A program made the position numbers and the translations under genes. This document shows, piece after piece, positions 53,982 to 62,912 of a DNA stretch of 64,000 bases (position 1 is the stretch's first letter; every line of letters begins with the position of its first letter). A model generated the notes under the pieces. It was not told the DNA's origin. It saw only the letters and a program-made list of their open reading frames with translations, and did no database searches. Origin of the DNA: Flavobacteriales bacterium (GTDB lineage: Bacteria > Bacteroidota > Bacteroidia > Flavobacteriales > JASBRU01); the NCBI GenBank assembly GCA_030149285.1, contig JASBRU010000004.1, forward strand, positions 124,001-188,000, given 5' to 3'.

Positions 53982-54004
53982 CGACCCCTGTATATACTTG
54001 CTAT

Positions 54005-54107
54005 GAAATTCGAGGTCTTGCTACGAAAATCTTAATATCTTTTGTCTTCTATTATCTTAAAGACGAGCAGCCTCGATTTGCGTTGCACATTATGTGCAAT
54101 TTTTTTT
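54005..54107 (+). ncRNA. Candidate structured small RNA with its own terminator
   Basis: On the plus strand, AAATTCGAGG (54006-54015) can pair with CCTCGATTT (54071-54079) with one bulge. Inside it TGCT (54019-54022) pairs with AGCA (54066-54069), and GTCTT (54044-54048) with AAGAC (54060-54064). A terminator hairpin with T8 follows. A weak -7-like TATACTTG (53993-54000) places a start near 54005. No ORF of meaningful size is present. On the opposite strand the same pairings could form in the elaA leader. No known Rfam family is recognised. Confidence 0.35.
54083..54107 (+). terminator. Plus-strand intrinsic terminator in the elaA-barrel intergenic region
   Basis: TTGCACA-TTA-TGTGCAA (54083-54099) followed by eight T (54100-54107). 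No plus-strand CDS lies upstream within 580 bases, which is why a small RNA is proposed. Confidence 0.75.
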
Positions 54108-54116
54108 GTTTTTTTT

Positions 54117-55610
54117 CTAAATCGTTATACCAAAGGTAATTACATTTATTTCTGGACCTCTATTTTCTATAAAAAGAGTAGATAAATCATACTTTGCAAA
54201 TAAATTTATGCCCCATAGACCACCTATTTGCATTTCTAAACCATATCTCAAATCATTTACAAAGTGGCTGTTTTTAACTACCAGTTTAGAGTCATCATTA
54301 TTCAGGTCTTTGTACTCAAAGTTCGTGTGTGTATTGGTTCTAATACCCACATAACCACCTATTCCTATATTAAAACCGTTTTCTCTTCTTGGGCTTTTGC
54401 TAAAATCTAGCTGAAACATAATTGGTATACTTAGATAAGTGTTTTCTAACTTACTTTTGCTTACGCTACCAAAGCCTGCAGTATCTGCATTTACAAATGC
54501 AGTTGCATCTGCTCCCTTTTGTGCAATAAAGTTTCCGGCCATTTGGTAATTATTCCAGCCCAATTCTAATCCGTATTTAAAATATAGTTTACTATTCTCT
54601 CCGAACAACCTTGTCTTTCTAGAGTACTTTAAACCTAGGTATCTTGAGCCCCATAAGTCTAAATCGTAATTAGTTCCGTCTGCTAATGCGCCGTCATCTA
54701 CAAAGTTATTTAGCGCCAATTGAACGTCAAACTGTCCTACTGTTCTTCGTTTTTTCTTTTTCTTCTCCTTGTATTCTTTTGCTGTATCCCAAACTATGTC
54801 TGCGGCTTCTCCAATATTGGTAACATTTACATTGTCATTTTCTAAAGAGTCTGTTACCTCAACACCGTCTACCGATACCACCAATTTTCTTTCTCTCTCC
54901 TCTATCTTTCTTTCCAAAATTTCTTCAATAAGCTCCATTTCTGCCTCAAGGGCTTCCATCTTTTCGTCTAAGCGATCTTCCCAATTATCTATTTCGTCTT
55001 CCATTTGATCTATTTCTTCTTCTATCTGGTCTATTTCTGCTTCTTCTCTCTCGCTTATATTTTCATTTCTAGCTTCAATTTCTGCTCGTTTTCTTTCTAT
55101 TTCTGCTCTTCGCAACTCCATCTTGCTTCTTTCAACCTCCATTTGTGCTTCGGCAAGCTCTAAATCAGACATAGTCTTTTTAAGTTCTACCGTATCATCT
55201 TTCTTCTTATTGCCTTCGTGCATCGCAAGCTTTTCATTCACTATATCATTCAAGTTAATTGCGTCTAGGTCATTTAACTTGTCTGTAGGAGATACCGCAA
55301 TTTTATTGCTCATCGGAAACGACACTTCGTTTTTAGGCTCTACGCTAATTTTGGCTCCTTCAATTTCTATACTTGCTTTTTTTCCATTGTAAATAGTGCT
55401 TACAATTTCGTTGAGGTTTACATTGTCTAGCGCAGTAAAGTTTTGGCTTACAATAGATACTTTCTTCTCTTTTAAGGTAATGCTTATCGTGTCCCCTTTT
55501 ATAGAGGTAATATAAGTATCTGATAGTTGAATTTGTATAGTGTCCTTGGGCTGCCCAAACACAGATATGCTTAAAAGCATTGCTATAACTACTATTGTAT
55601 TCTTTTTCAT
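54117..55610 (-). CDS. Outer-membrane beta-barrel protein with long periplasmic coiled coil
   Basis: 497 residues from the ATG at 55610 (MKKNTIVVIAMLLSISVFGQ, signal peptide 1-20); a longer reading would overlap the upstream gene. Residues about 25-125 form repeated short strands. Residues about 143-243 are an almost continuous charged coiled coil (VERSKMELRRAEIERKRAEI, EIDQIEEEIDQMEDEIDNWE). A basic run, KEYKEKKKKKRR, precedes an eight-strand-like barrel (about 295-497) ending VITFGITI. It is probably the output of the ECF operon: 10 bases downstream of the anti-sigma-like gene. Function unknown. Confidence 0.8.
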   Translation of the reverse strand: MKKNTIVVIAMLLSISVFGQPKDTIQIQLSDTYITSIKGDTISITLKEKKVSIVSQNFTALDNVNLNEIVSTIYNGKKASIEIEGAKISVEPKNEVSFPMSNKIAVSPTDKLNDLDAINLNDIVNEKLAMHEGNKKKDDTVELKKTMSDLELAEAQMEVERSKMELRRAEIERKRAEIEARNENISEREEAEIDQIEEEIDQMEDEIDNWEDRLDEKMEALEAEMELIEEILERKIEERERKLVVSVDGVEVTDSLENDNVNVTNIGEAADIVWDTAKEYKEKKKKKRRTVGQFDVQLALNNFVDDGALADGTNYDLDLWGSRYLGLKYSRKTRLFGENSKLYFKYGLELGWNNYQMAGNFIAQKGADATAFVNADTAGFGSVSKSKLENTYLSIPIMFQLDFSKSPRRENGFNIGIGGYVGIRTNTHTNFEYKDLNNDDSKLVVKNSHFVNDLRYGLEMQIGGLWGINLFAKYDLSTLFIENRGPEINVITFGITI

Positions 55611-55620
55611 GGCTTCTTTT

Positions 55621-56271
55621 TTATTCTGTTGTTTTATTAAATGCAAAAACTCTATCTATTTTTATTTCTATTCTTGGTAATGGTATTTTAGGTAACTCTA
55701 CTTCTTCACCTTCTTTCACCTTCTTATATTGCTCAGAAACATAGTCTGTTGCCTTTGCTTTTAAAGAGGGCTTGGGTACTGGTTCTTTATTGCTTGTAAA
55801 ACTTATATATATTACCTCTTGTACTTTTTCTTTCTTAGGCATTACAGATATATCTACGGTCTTTAATGTCGCTTCTGTATATTGTTTAATTTCTTTAGGA
55901 GCTATAGTGGCTATGCTAATTGTGTTTCCTTTTTGTTCTATTCTATTGGTTTCTTTTTCTACAACCTCCTTAACCTCAACAAGCTCTGGTGAGTTTGTTT
56001 CCGGTATTATTGTTTGAGGCATACTACTTTCTGAATCAACAATCGGCCGGTTTGTTGGCGCCGTAGTTTCTATCCTTTTTACTCCGTTTCTATTTAATAA
56101 CAACGTAATGCTTAGCAATAAGGCTAAGCCAGCCGCAATTCCTGTAGGTAAGTACCAGGCCTTGCGTTTTTTTGCAACGCCGGCGCTTACCTTGTCCCAT
56201 ACAGCCTCAGAGGGCTGTATAGTGTGGTTTTGCAGCTTGTTGCTAAATATTTTATCTACTTGATGCTTCAC
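55621..56271 (-). CDS. Single-TM anti-sigma-factor-like protein
   Basis: 216 residues. A cytoplasmic N-terminus (residues 1-38) with HTIQPSEAVWDKVSAGVAKK resembles the sigma-binding or regulatory tails of Bacteroidota anti-sigma proteins, followed by one TM segment (YLPTGIAAGLALLLSITLLL, about 40-59) and a periplasmic Pro/Thr/Glu-rich part. The gene overlaps the ECF sigma gene by 20 bases, the usual arrangement for a cognate anti-sigma factor. No zinc-binding H-x-x-x-C-x-x-C (ZAS) motif is present. Confidence 0.72.
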   Translation of the reverse strand: MKHQVDKIFSNKLQNHTIQPSEAVWDKVSAGVAKKRKAWYLPTGIAAGLALLLSITLLLNRNGVKRIETTAPTNRPIVDSESSMPQTIIPETNSPELVEVKEVVEKETNRIEQKGNTISIATIAPKEIKQYTEATLKTVDISVMPKKEKVQEVIYISFTSNKEPVPKPSLKAKATDYVSEQYKKVKEGEEVELPKIPLPRIEIKIDRVFAFNKTTE

Positions 56272-56827
56272 TTTTTAAAGTTTTTTTTTCCTGTTCTTCT
56301 ATTGCTCCTTGTAGGTGTAGCCTTGCTCTTCTCAACTGTGTTTTAGATGTGCTTTCGGTTACCCCCAGTTTCTCTGCTATTTCTTTATGGTTATAGCCTT
56401 CTATTGCGTATAAATTAAATACTGCTCTATATCCTTCGGGTAATTGTGCAATCATTTTTAATAATTCTTCCTCTGCAAAGTTTTCTTCTTCTACAAAAAA
56501 GTCTTGTTTGCTCAACTTGTTTTCATCAATCTCTACAAATAAAGCTTGCTTGCCTCTAATATAATTGAGCGATTCGTTTACCATAATCCGTCTTATCCAG
56601 CCCTCAAAGCTTCCTTCTCCATTGTATTGTTTTATTCTGGTAAGTACTTTTATAAATCCGTTTGATAGTACTTCTTCTGCCTCTTCCAGTGTTTTTGTAT
56701 ACCTACTACATACCGCCAACATTTTAGGAGCATGTGTATCAAACAATGCCCGCTGTGCTTTGGGATCATTCTTTTTACACTGCTTAATTATCAGCTCCTC
56801 CTTCGTATGCTTCTTAATTAGTCTCAC
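56252..56827 (-). CDS. ECF-type RNA polymerase sigma-70 factor
   Basis: 191 residues. Sigma region 2 is FDTHAPKMLAVCSRYTKTLE, AEEVLSNGFIKVLTRIKQYN and FEGWIRRIMVNESLNYIRG. Region 4 is LPEGYRAVFNLYAIEGYNHK and EIAEKLGVTESTSKTQLRRA, an intact helix-turn-helix. It directs polymerase to a specific promoter set, probably including its own operon with the anti-sigma-like and barrel genes. The divergent neighbour is rnr. Confidence 0.94.
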   Translation of the reverse strand: MRLIKKHTKEELIIKQCKKNDPKAQRALFDTHAPKMLAVCSRYTKTLEEAEEVLSNGFIKVLTRIKQYNGEGSFEGWIRRIMVNESLNYIRGKQALFVEIDENKLSKQDFFVEEENFAEEELLKMIAQLPEGYRAVFNLYAIEGYNHKEIAEKLGVTESTSKTQLRRARLHLQGAIEEQEKKTLKSEASSR

Positions 56828-56963
56828 TGTAACTTCGGCTTCTACTTATCAAGACACCAATTTACACAAAAGGGTTGTCAAGGATAGTTTTTTATTATCT
56901 TAATCGTGGTTTTACAATATGTATTCCAAAGGTTTAGTTTTAGTTAATTTTTGCATCAAAAAC

Positions 56964-56992
56964 TTGTAAGTGCTTATTAATGTTTACTTTTG
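56964..56992 (+). promoter_or_regulatory. rnr promoter predicting a leaderless transcript
   Basis: TTG (56964-56966), 18-base spacer, TACTTTTG (56985-56992, exact TAnnTTTG). The ATG at 56999 begins 6 bases after the -7 box, where transcription is expected to start. Confidence 0.58.
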
Positions 56993-56998
56993 CTTTCA

Positions 56999-59155
56999 AT
57001 GAGTAAAAAAAGATCGCCGCGGAATGGAAAGAAGAAGTCCGCAGGAAAGAAGATGGCTAACGATATCCTGAAAGTGTTTTTTGAAAACGAAGGAAAGTCT
57101 CTTAACTACAAACAAGTTTCAGCCAAATTAAATATTACAGATACGAGTTCTAGAAACGAAGTTATTCGTCAATTCGGTTTATTAAAAGCCGAAGGCAGAA
57201 TAGTTGAGGAAGACAGGGGGCGTTTTAAACTAAAACACAGTAAAAGTTATATTGTGGGCAGGGTAGATATGACCTCTAGTGGTGCTGCCTATGTAATATC
57301 TGATGATATAGAGGATGATGTATACATCCCTCAGAATAGTGTAAAGAATATATTAGACGGAGACAAAGTAAAAGTATACCTACTAGCCCGCAAGCGCAAT
57401 AAAAAACCACAAGGAGAAATTGTTGAAATAATAGAGCGCAAACGAACAGAGTTTGTAGGTAGATTAGAGCTTACCCCCGGTAAAGGCTTTGGTTTTGTGG
57501 TTACTGACAATAGAAATATGCCGGTAGACATATATGTTGCAAAAGAAAAACTAAATAATGCCCAGCATGGCGAAAAGGTAATTGTAAAAATGACTGATTG
57601 GCCTGAAAAGGCAAGTAGTCCTTTTGGAGAAATTACCAAAGTATTAGGCCAGCCTGGAGAGCATAATGTAGAGATGCACTCAATTTTAGCCGAATATGGC
57701 TTGCCTTATGAGTTCCCTGCTGAAGTAGAAGCTTTTGCAGCCGATACACCTACAGAAATTACAAAAGAAGAGGTGGCAAAAAGAAGGGATATGCGTGGGG
57801 TAACCACCTTTACCATTGATCCTGAAGACGCAAAAGACTTTGATGATGCCTTGTCTGTTCAGAAGCTGAAAAATGGCAATTGGGAGATAGGCGTACATAT
57901 TGCCGATGTTTCTCATTACGTTAAGCCCAACACTATATTAGATAAAGAAGCATACCTAAGAGCAACCTCAGTTTACTTGGTAGACCGTGTTGTTCCTATG
58001 CTACCCGAAATACTTTCAAACTTAGTTTGCTCGCTTCGCCCAAATGAAGAAAAGCTAACCTTCTCTGCTATTTTTGAAATAGATGAAAATGCAGAAGTAA
58101 AAAAACAATGGTTTGGAAGAACCGTAATTCTATCGGACAGACGATTTGCTTACGCTGAAGCGCAAGAGGTTATTGAAACCGGTAAAGGAGATATGCAAGA
58201 AGAAATTTTATTGCTAGATACTCTTGCCAAGAAAATGCGTAACGACCGTATTAAAAAAGGGGCTATTACTTTTGATAAGATAGAAGTAAAATTTAAGCTT
58301 GATGAAGACGCAAACCCTATTGGGGTTTTCTTTAAAGAATCTAAAGACGCTAATAAACTGATTGAAGAGTTTATGCTCTTAGCCAATAAAAAGGTTGCAG
58401 AGTTTATAGGAAAAGCAAAAGACGGGCAACCAACCAACAATACTTTTGTATATCGTGTACACGATGATCCGGACCCCGAAAAGTTATTTATGCTTTCTAC
58501 TTTTATTAAGCAATTTGGCTACTCTATTAGAACTAATACACGCAAAAGCACATCAGACTCTATTAATGCTTTATTAAAAGAAGTACATAATAAGGCTGAA
58601 GGAAATATGATTGAGCAATTGGCAATCAGGTCTATGTCTAAAGCCGTTTATACAACCAGCAATATTGGACATTATGGCTTAGGCTTTCAGTATTACACGC
58701 ATTTTACCTCTCCTATTCGTAGGTATCCTGATGTAATGGTTCATCGTTTATTGCAACACTACTTAGATGGCGGCAAGTCTCCTAATGCCAATGAATATGA
58801 AGAACGCTGCGAACATTCTTCTGTAATGGAAAAAGCAGCTACTGATGCCGAAAGATCTTCTGTAAAGTATATGCAAGTAAAATATATGGAAGACCATATT
58901 GGCGAAGAATTTATGGGTGTTATTTCCGGAGTAACTGAATGGGGTGTTTACGTTGAATTAATAGACAGTAAATGTGAGGGAATGGTAAAAATTAACTCTA
59001 TAAGAGATGATTATTACAAATATGACCCAAATAACCACTGTATTGTTGGCGAAGACACTGGAAAAATATATCAGTTGGGAGATTCTGTATTAATTAAAGT
59101 GCAAAATGCAGACCTTGTAAGGAAGCAACTTGACTTTGTTTTTGCAGAGAATTAA
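56999..59155 (+). CDS. rnr: Ribonuclease R (RNB/RNase II family)
   Basis: 718 residues from the ATG at 56999; a TTG 9 bases earlier is inside the promoter. Basic N-terminus (SKKRSPRNGKKKSAGKKMAN), a winged-helix domain (about 20-75), cold-shock OB domains, then the RNB catalytic domain starting RRDMRGVTTFTIDPEDAKDF with DDALSVQ (catalytic aspartates) and YVDRVVPMLPEILSNLVCSL-like segments. YYTHFTSPIRRYPDVMVHRL is the classic RNB end. The C-terminal S1 domain (about 635-718) has GEEFMGVISGVTEWGVYVEL. It degrades structured RNA 3' to 5'. Confidence 0.96.
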   Translation: MSKKRSPRNGKKKSAGKKMANDILKVFFENEGKSLNYKQVSAKLNITDTSSRNEVIRQFGLLKAEGRIVEEDRGRFKLKHSKSYIVGRVDMTSSGAAYVISDDIEDDVYIPQNSVKNILDGDKVKVYLLARKRNKKPQGEIVEIIERKRTEFVGRLELTPGKGFGFVVTDNRNMPVDIYVAKEKLNNAQHGEKVIVKMTDWPEKASSPFGEITKVLGQPGEHNVEMHSILAEYGLPYEFPAEVEAFAADTPTEITKEEVAKRRDMRGVTTFTIDPEDAKDFDDALSVQKLKNGNWEIGVHIADVSHYVKPNTILDKEAYLRATSVYLVDRVVPMLPEILSNLVCSLRPNEEKLTFSAIFEIDENAEVKKQWFGRTVILSDRRFAYAEAQEVIETGKGDMQEEILLLDTLAKKMRNDRIKKGAITFDKIEVKFKLDEDANPIGVFFKESKDANKLIEEFMLLANKKVAEFIGKAKDGQPTNNTFVYRVHDDPDPEKLFMLSTFIKQFGYSIRTNTRKSTSDSINALLKEVHNKAEGNMIEQLAIRSMSKAVYTTSNIGHYGLGFQYYTHFTSPIRRYPDVMVHRLLQHYLDGGKSPNANEYEERCEHSSVMEKAATDAERSSVKYMQVKYMEDHIGEEFMGVISGVTEWGVYVELIDSKCEGMVKINSIRDDYYKYDPNNHCIVGEDTGKIYQLGDSVLIKVQNADLVRKQLDFVFAEN

Positions 59156-59203
59156 TATAAGTGATTATTATTTTCATTAACTTGATACCAAATTTCCTTA
59201 ATT

Positions 59204-59578
59204 ATGAAAGGCAAAAAATTTGAAAATATCGCATTAGCTCTGGGCTCTATTTTTTTGCTAGGAGGTGTGGGTGCAACATTCTTTAAGTTAGGGTTTGAAA
59301 ACATCATTTTCCCTGTTGCTTTCTTATTCTATATTTTATACTCAATGCAATCTTCTAGCAACTATAACAAAGAGATTAGAGTGCTTAACAATCATGTTGA
59401 CTCGTTAAAAGCAGAAGCTGAGCGTTATAAAAAGCAAATTGCTGATAGAGACAAACAAATTGGTTCTTTAAACGGACAAATTAATGACTTATCGGCTACC
59501 GTTAAAAAGCTAGAAAACGAAAAAACAGAGCTTAGGCAAGAGTTAAATAGTTTGAAAGACCAAATGAGTAATAGCTAA
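59204..59578 (+). CDS. Small membrane protein with C-terminal coiled coil
   Basis: 124 residues. Two hydrophobic segments (about 9-27 and 33-48) precede a heptad-rich coiled coil from about residue 55 to the end (NKEIRVLNNHVDSLKAEAER, KKLENEKTELRQELNSLKDQ). It is an inner-membrane hairpin with a cytoplasmic coil. I do not recognise it. It lies 48 bases after rnr on the same strand and may be read through from it. Confidence 0.65.
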   Translation: MKGKKFENIALALGSIFLLGGVGATFFKLGFENIIFPVAFLFYILYSMQSSSNYNKEIRVLNNHVDSLKAEAERYKKQIADRDKQIGSLNGQINDLSATVKKLENEKTELRQELNSLKDQMSNS

Positions 59579-59589
59579 ACTATTCCTAA

Positions 59590-61425
59590 TTACTCTTTTT
59601 CTTCTGTTGTGTAACTATTATTTTCTCTGTTTATATCTGCCATATATCCTTTAGGGTCAATCTCTACTTTTGTTATGTTTTTAACCTTTACTGGTAATTC
59701 AATACTGTATTCAGTATTTACCCATGGCCAGTCTTCTAGTACTGTTAAACCTTCTTCTTTTTTCTCCCCGCGCATTATTCTTAGAGGTATCGTATAGTTT
59801 TCTACCGTGCCGTCTTCGTAAGTAACCGCTATATCAATCGGCATTGGAAAATTTCCTTTTCTCTCCAAGATAATTGTAGTGGTTTTTCTACTCTCTTTTT
59901 CTACTGACTTTACTGTATAATCAATCTTATGGGTTGTATTTACCATATACTCATAATACCAATCTAATACCATCCCAGATTCTCTTTCAGCAACTCTTAA
60001 AAAGTCATGCCCGGTTGGATGCTTAAACTTCCATTTATCAAAATAAGTAAGCATTACTTTATCAAATACTTTATCTCCTATGATATAGTTTAACTGATGC
60101 AAGAATACAGCTCCTTTAACGTACGAATTAATTCCGTAGGTCTGATTGGTAAGGTAATGGTCTGCGTGTACTGTCAGCGGCTCTAAATCAAGTGCGTTTT
60201 CTATTCTTATAAATTGAGAAATTGTTGGTCCTAATGGATCATCACTTGGTTCTGCTTTTAAATGATTCAACGTTCTATCTTGAGCATAAGATGTAAAGCC
60301 TTCATCCATCCATGGATATAAACTTTCATTAGTAGCTAATACTCCTTGGTACCAATTATGTAGCATTTCATGTACAGTAACACTAATCAATCCGGGTAAT
60401 GAGCCATCTTTACCAACAATTAAAGTTGCCATAGGATACTCCATTCCGCCATCTCCTCCTTGTATTACCGAAAATTGTTCGAATGGATATTTACCAAAAT
60501 GTTTGTTGATGTATTGTACCGCTTCTACTGTTTTTGGTTGTAAGGCTTTCCAGTTTTCAATATTTACATCACTTTTATACACAAAATGCAAGGTTGGTCC
60601 GTCCGGTACTTGTACTACATCATGTATATAATCCGGATCTGCAGCCCAAGCAAAATCATGCACGTTGGGTGCATAAAAATGCCAGGTTTGTTTTCCTCTA
60701 TCATCTACTTTTTGCACAGCGCTTTCTCCTTCAGGTAAATACCCCATACCTATATCTTCAGCATTTTGTAAATATCCTGTTCCTGCAATTAAATATGATG
60801 AATCTATAGATATATTTACATCAAAACTTCCCCATATTCCATAGAATTCTCGTCCTATATAAGGGTTCGGATGCCATCCATCAACATCATATTCTGCCAT
60901 TTTTGGATACCATTGAGTCATAGAGTAAGCAACCCCTTCTGCATTATTCCTTCCGGAACGACGAATTTGTTGTGGTACTTGTCCTAAAAAGTTCATTTCA
61001 AAAACAGCTGTAGAGTTTGGTAAAATTGGTTCAGCCAAATCTACTTCTAGTATTGTGCCTTCAACACTATACTTGGTGTCTTTTCCGTTTTGTTTTAAAG
61101 ATTTTATTTGCTGAAAGCCTTGCTCTTCAGGTTTTAACTCTGATATTCTATCACCTACTCTTTTGTCCGGGTCTTTAATTGTTCTTGAGCGAACATCCAT
61201 CATACTATTCGGCTGAAAAGCATTGAAATATAAATGATAGTATGCTTTGTAAATAGTATCTGGTGAGTTATTGTAGTATGTTAGTTTTTGATTACCGGTA
61301 AATTGATGTTTAGTAACATCAAAATCAATATCCATTTCATATTCTACTCTTTGTTGCCATCTATCATATTGGGCAAAAGCTGTAACAGATAATACTGTAA
61401 ATAATACTACAAATCTTTTTTTCAT
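59590..61425 (-). CDS. M1-family metallopeptidase, secreted
   Basis: 611 residues from the ATG at 61425 (signal MKKRFVVLFTVLSVTAFAQ), chosen over a start inside the upstream gene. The zinc site is VTVHEMLHNWYQG (about residue 350) with the third ligand E in YPWMDEGFTSYAQ, exactly H-E-x-x-H-x18-E. The exopeptidase-type G-x-M-E-N motif is GGDGGMEYPMAT here, a variant common in Bacteroidota M1 proteins. A beta-saddle N-terminal domain has YEMDIDFDVTKHQFTGNQKL. No T9SS sorting domain is present, so it is probably periplasmic. Confidence 0.93.
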   Translation of the reverse strand: MKKRFVVLFTVLSVTAFAQYDRWQQRVEYEMDIDFDVTKHQFTGNQKLTYYNNSPDTIYKAYYHLYFNAFQPNSMMDVRSRTIKDPDKRVGDRISELKPEEQGFQQIKSLKQNGKDTKYSVEGTILEVDLAEPILPNSTAVFEMNFLGQVPQQIRRSGRNNAEGVAYSMTQWYPKMAEYDVDGWHPNPYIGREFYGIWGSFDVNISIDSSYLIAGTGYLQNAEDIGMGYLPEGESAVQKVDDRGKQTWHFYAPNVHDFAWAADPDYIHDVVQVPDGPTLHFVYKSDVNIENWKALQPKTVEAVQYINKHFGKYPFEQFSVIQGGDGGMEYPMATLIVGKDGSLPGLISVTVHEMLHNWYQGVLATNESLYPWMDEGFTSYAQDRTLNHLKAEPSDDPLGPTISQFIRIENALDLEPLTVHADHYLTNQTYGINSYVKGAVFLHQLNYIIGDKVFDKVMLTYFDKWKFKHPTGHDFLRVAERESGMVLDWYYEYMVNTTHKIDYTVKSVEKESRKTTTIILERKGNFPMPIDIAVTYEDGTVENYTIPLRIMRGEKKEEGLTVLEDWPWVNTEYSIELPVKVKNITKVEIDPKGYMADINRENNSYTTEEKE

Positions 61426-61426
61426 T

Positions 61427-62290
61427 TTATTCTCCAAATACCTCATTAAAACTATATATCTCTTTTAATCTTACCCCTTTTTCTGTATGCTGAACCGTAC
61501 ATAATTCATTTACGGCATCGTGTTCTAAAAACAACATATACTCTTTATCTGCTGCTTCATTTAAAAACTTAGCTTTTTCTTCCAAAGTCAATAATGGTCT
61601 AGTATCATATCCCATTACATACGGAAGTGGTATATGCCCAACAGAGGGTAATAAATCTGCCATAAAGACGAGGGTCTTTCCTTTGTATTGCACATGGGGT
61701 ATCATTTGACTTTCTGTATGTCCATTCACCATCAATATATCAAATCCTAATTCAGAGTTTTTTATAAACTCTTGTTCTTTACCTTGTACAAAGTTTAATT
61801 GACCACTCTCTTGTATAGGTAATATATTCTCTTTCAAGAATGATGCCTTTTCTCTTGGGTTTGGTTCTGTTGCCCATTTCCAATGATTTTCATTACTCCA
61901 AAAACGAGCGTTTTTAAAGCCGGTTATATACCCTGTTTTATCTTTATTCCAATCTATACTTCCTCCACAATGATCAAAATGTAAATGTGTTAAAAATATG
62001 TCTGTAATATCATCTCTATGAAAACCATGTTTCGCTAAAGATTTATCTAATGTAGCATCTCCATGAAGATAATAATGGCTAAAGAATTTTTCATTCTGCT
62101 TATTTCCAATTCCTGTATCAAAAAGAATTAATCTATCTCCGTCTTCAATTAACATCAAGCGTAATGCCCAGTCACAAAGATTATTAGCATCGGCAGGATT
62201 TGTTCTTTGCCATAAAGATTTTGGTACTACACCAAACATTGCTCCTCCGTCTAACTTAAAGAAGCCCGTTTCTATGGGATATATTTTCAT
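61427..62290 (-). CDS. Metallo-beta-lactamase-fold hydrolase, N-acyl-homoserine-lactonase-like
   Basis: 287 residues. The metal site is IFLTHLHFDHCGGSIDW (H-x-H-x-D-H), NGHTESQMIP (His) and MADLLPSVGHIPLPY (Asp). The N-terminal FKLDGGAMFGVVPKSLWQRT and ADANNLCDWALRLMLIED pattern is shared with YtnP/AidC-like lactonases. It has no signal peptide, so it is cytoplasmic. It may open a lactone, but quorum-quenching activity is only an inference. It ends 1 base before the M1 gene start. Confidence 0.82.
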   Translation of the reverse strand: MKIYPIETGFFKLDGGAMFGVVPKSLWQRTNPADANNLCDWALRLMLIEDGDRLILFDTGIGNKQNEKFFSHYYLHGDATLDKSLAKHGFHRDDITDIFLTHLHFDHCGGSIDWNKDKTGYITGFKNARFWSNENHWKWATEPNPREKASFLKENILPIQESGQLNFVQGKEQEFIKNSELGFDILMVNGHTESQMIPHVQYKGKTLVFMADLLPSVGHIPLPYVMGYDTRPLLTLEEKAKFLNEAADKEYMLFLEHDAVNELCTVQHTEKGVRLKEIYSFNEVFGE

Positions 62291-62357
62291 GAGATATGGT
62301 TTAGCGTTTGAAATGCTAAACTAGCAGTTTTTAGTGGTTATTAAAAACTACTTTTCT

Positions 62358-62912
62358 TTACTGCTTATCAATCAGTAATTTTAATTTCAATACTCCTGCA
62401 ACACTTAAACTATCTCTTATTTCTCCCTTTATTACCATTTCATACAAATCATTAAAATGTAGTTTTTTAACAACTAGTTCTTCATTGCTATCAGGTTCGG
62501 GTTCAAAAAAAGTTAAGTCTTTTGCTAAGTATATAATTGCTCTTTCATCAGAAACAGAATTACTCAAATCCATTTCCAAAATATTATCCCATTCTTTTGC
62601 TACAATACCTACTTCTTCTCTCAATTCTCTTTTTGCAGATTCAATAGGATCAATACCTATTTTTCCTCCTCCTTCAGGTATTTCCCAACTATATTCTTTT
62701 AATGGGTATCTATACTGGCCTACTATCCATGTATTATTATTTTCGTCTAGAGGAACTATACCTATTGCTAAATTTTTAAAATGGACTGTTCCATAAATTC
62801 CTTTCTCTTTTCCCGGAGTTAAAACTTGAGCTTCTTTTACTTTTATCCAAGGATTATCATAAACCTCTTTTACTTCAAGGGTTTCCCATGGATTATCTTT
62901 TTCGTTTACCAT
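62358..62912 (-). CDS. NUDIX hydrolase, ADP-ribose-pyrophosphatase-like
   Basis: 184 residues. The Nudix box is PEGGGKIGIDPIESAKRELR with REEVGI: the R-E-x-x-E-E-x-G core is intact, but the upstream Glu of the strict G-x5-E-x7-R-E-U pattern is replaced by Ile, as in the P-E-G-G-G subgroup of ADP-ribose-type hydrolases. WIVGQYRYPLKEYSWEIPEG precedes it, typical for ADP-sugar hydrolases. It overlaps the MORN-type gene by 20 bases. Confidence 0.9.
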   Translation of the reverse strand: MVNEKDNPWETLEVKEVYDNPWIKVKEAQVLTPGKEKGIYGTVHFKNLAIGIVPLDENNNTWIVGQYRYPLKEYSWEIPEGGGKIGIDPIESAKRELREEVGIVAKEWDNILEMDLSNSVSDERAIIYLAKDLTFFEPEPDSNEELVVKKLHFNDLYEMVIKGEIRDSLSVAGVLKLKLLIDKQ

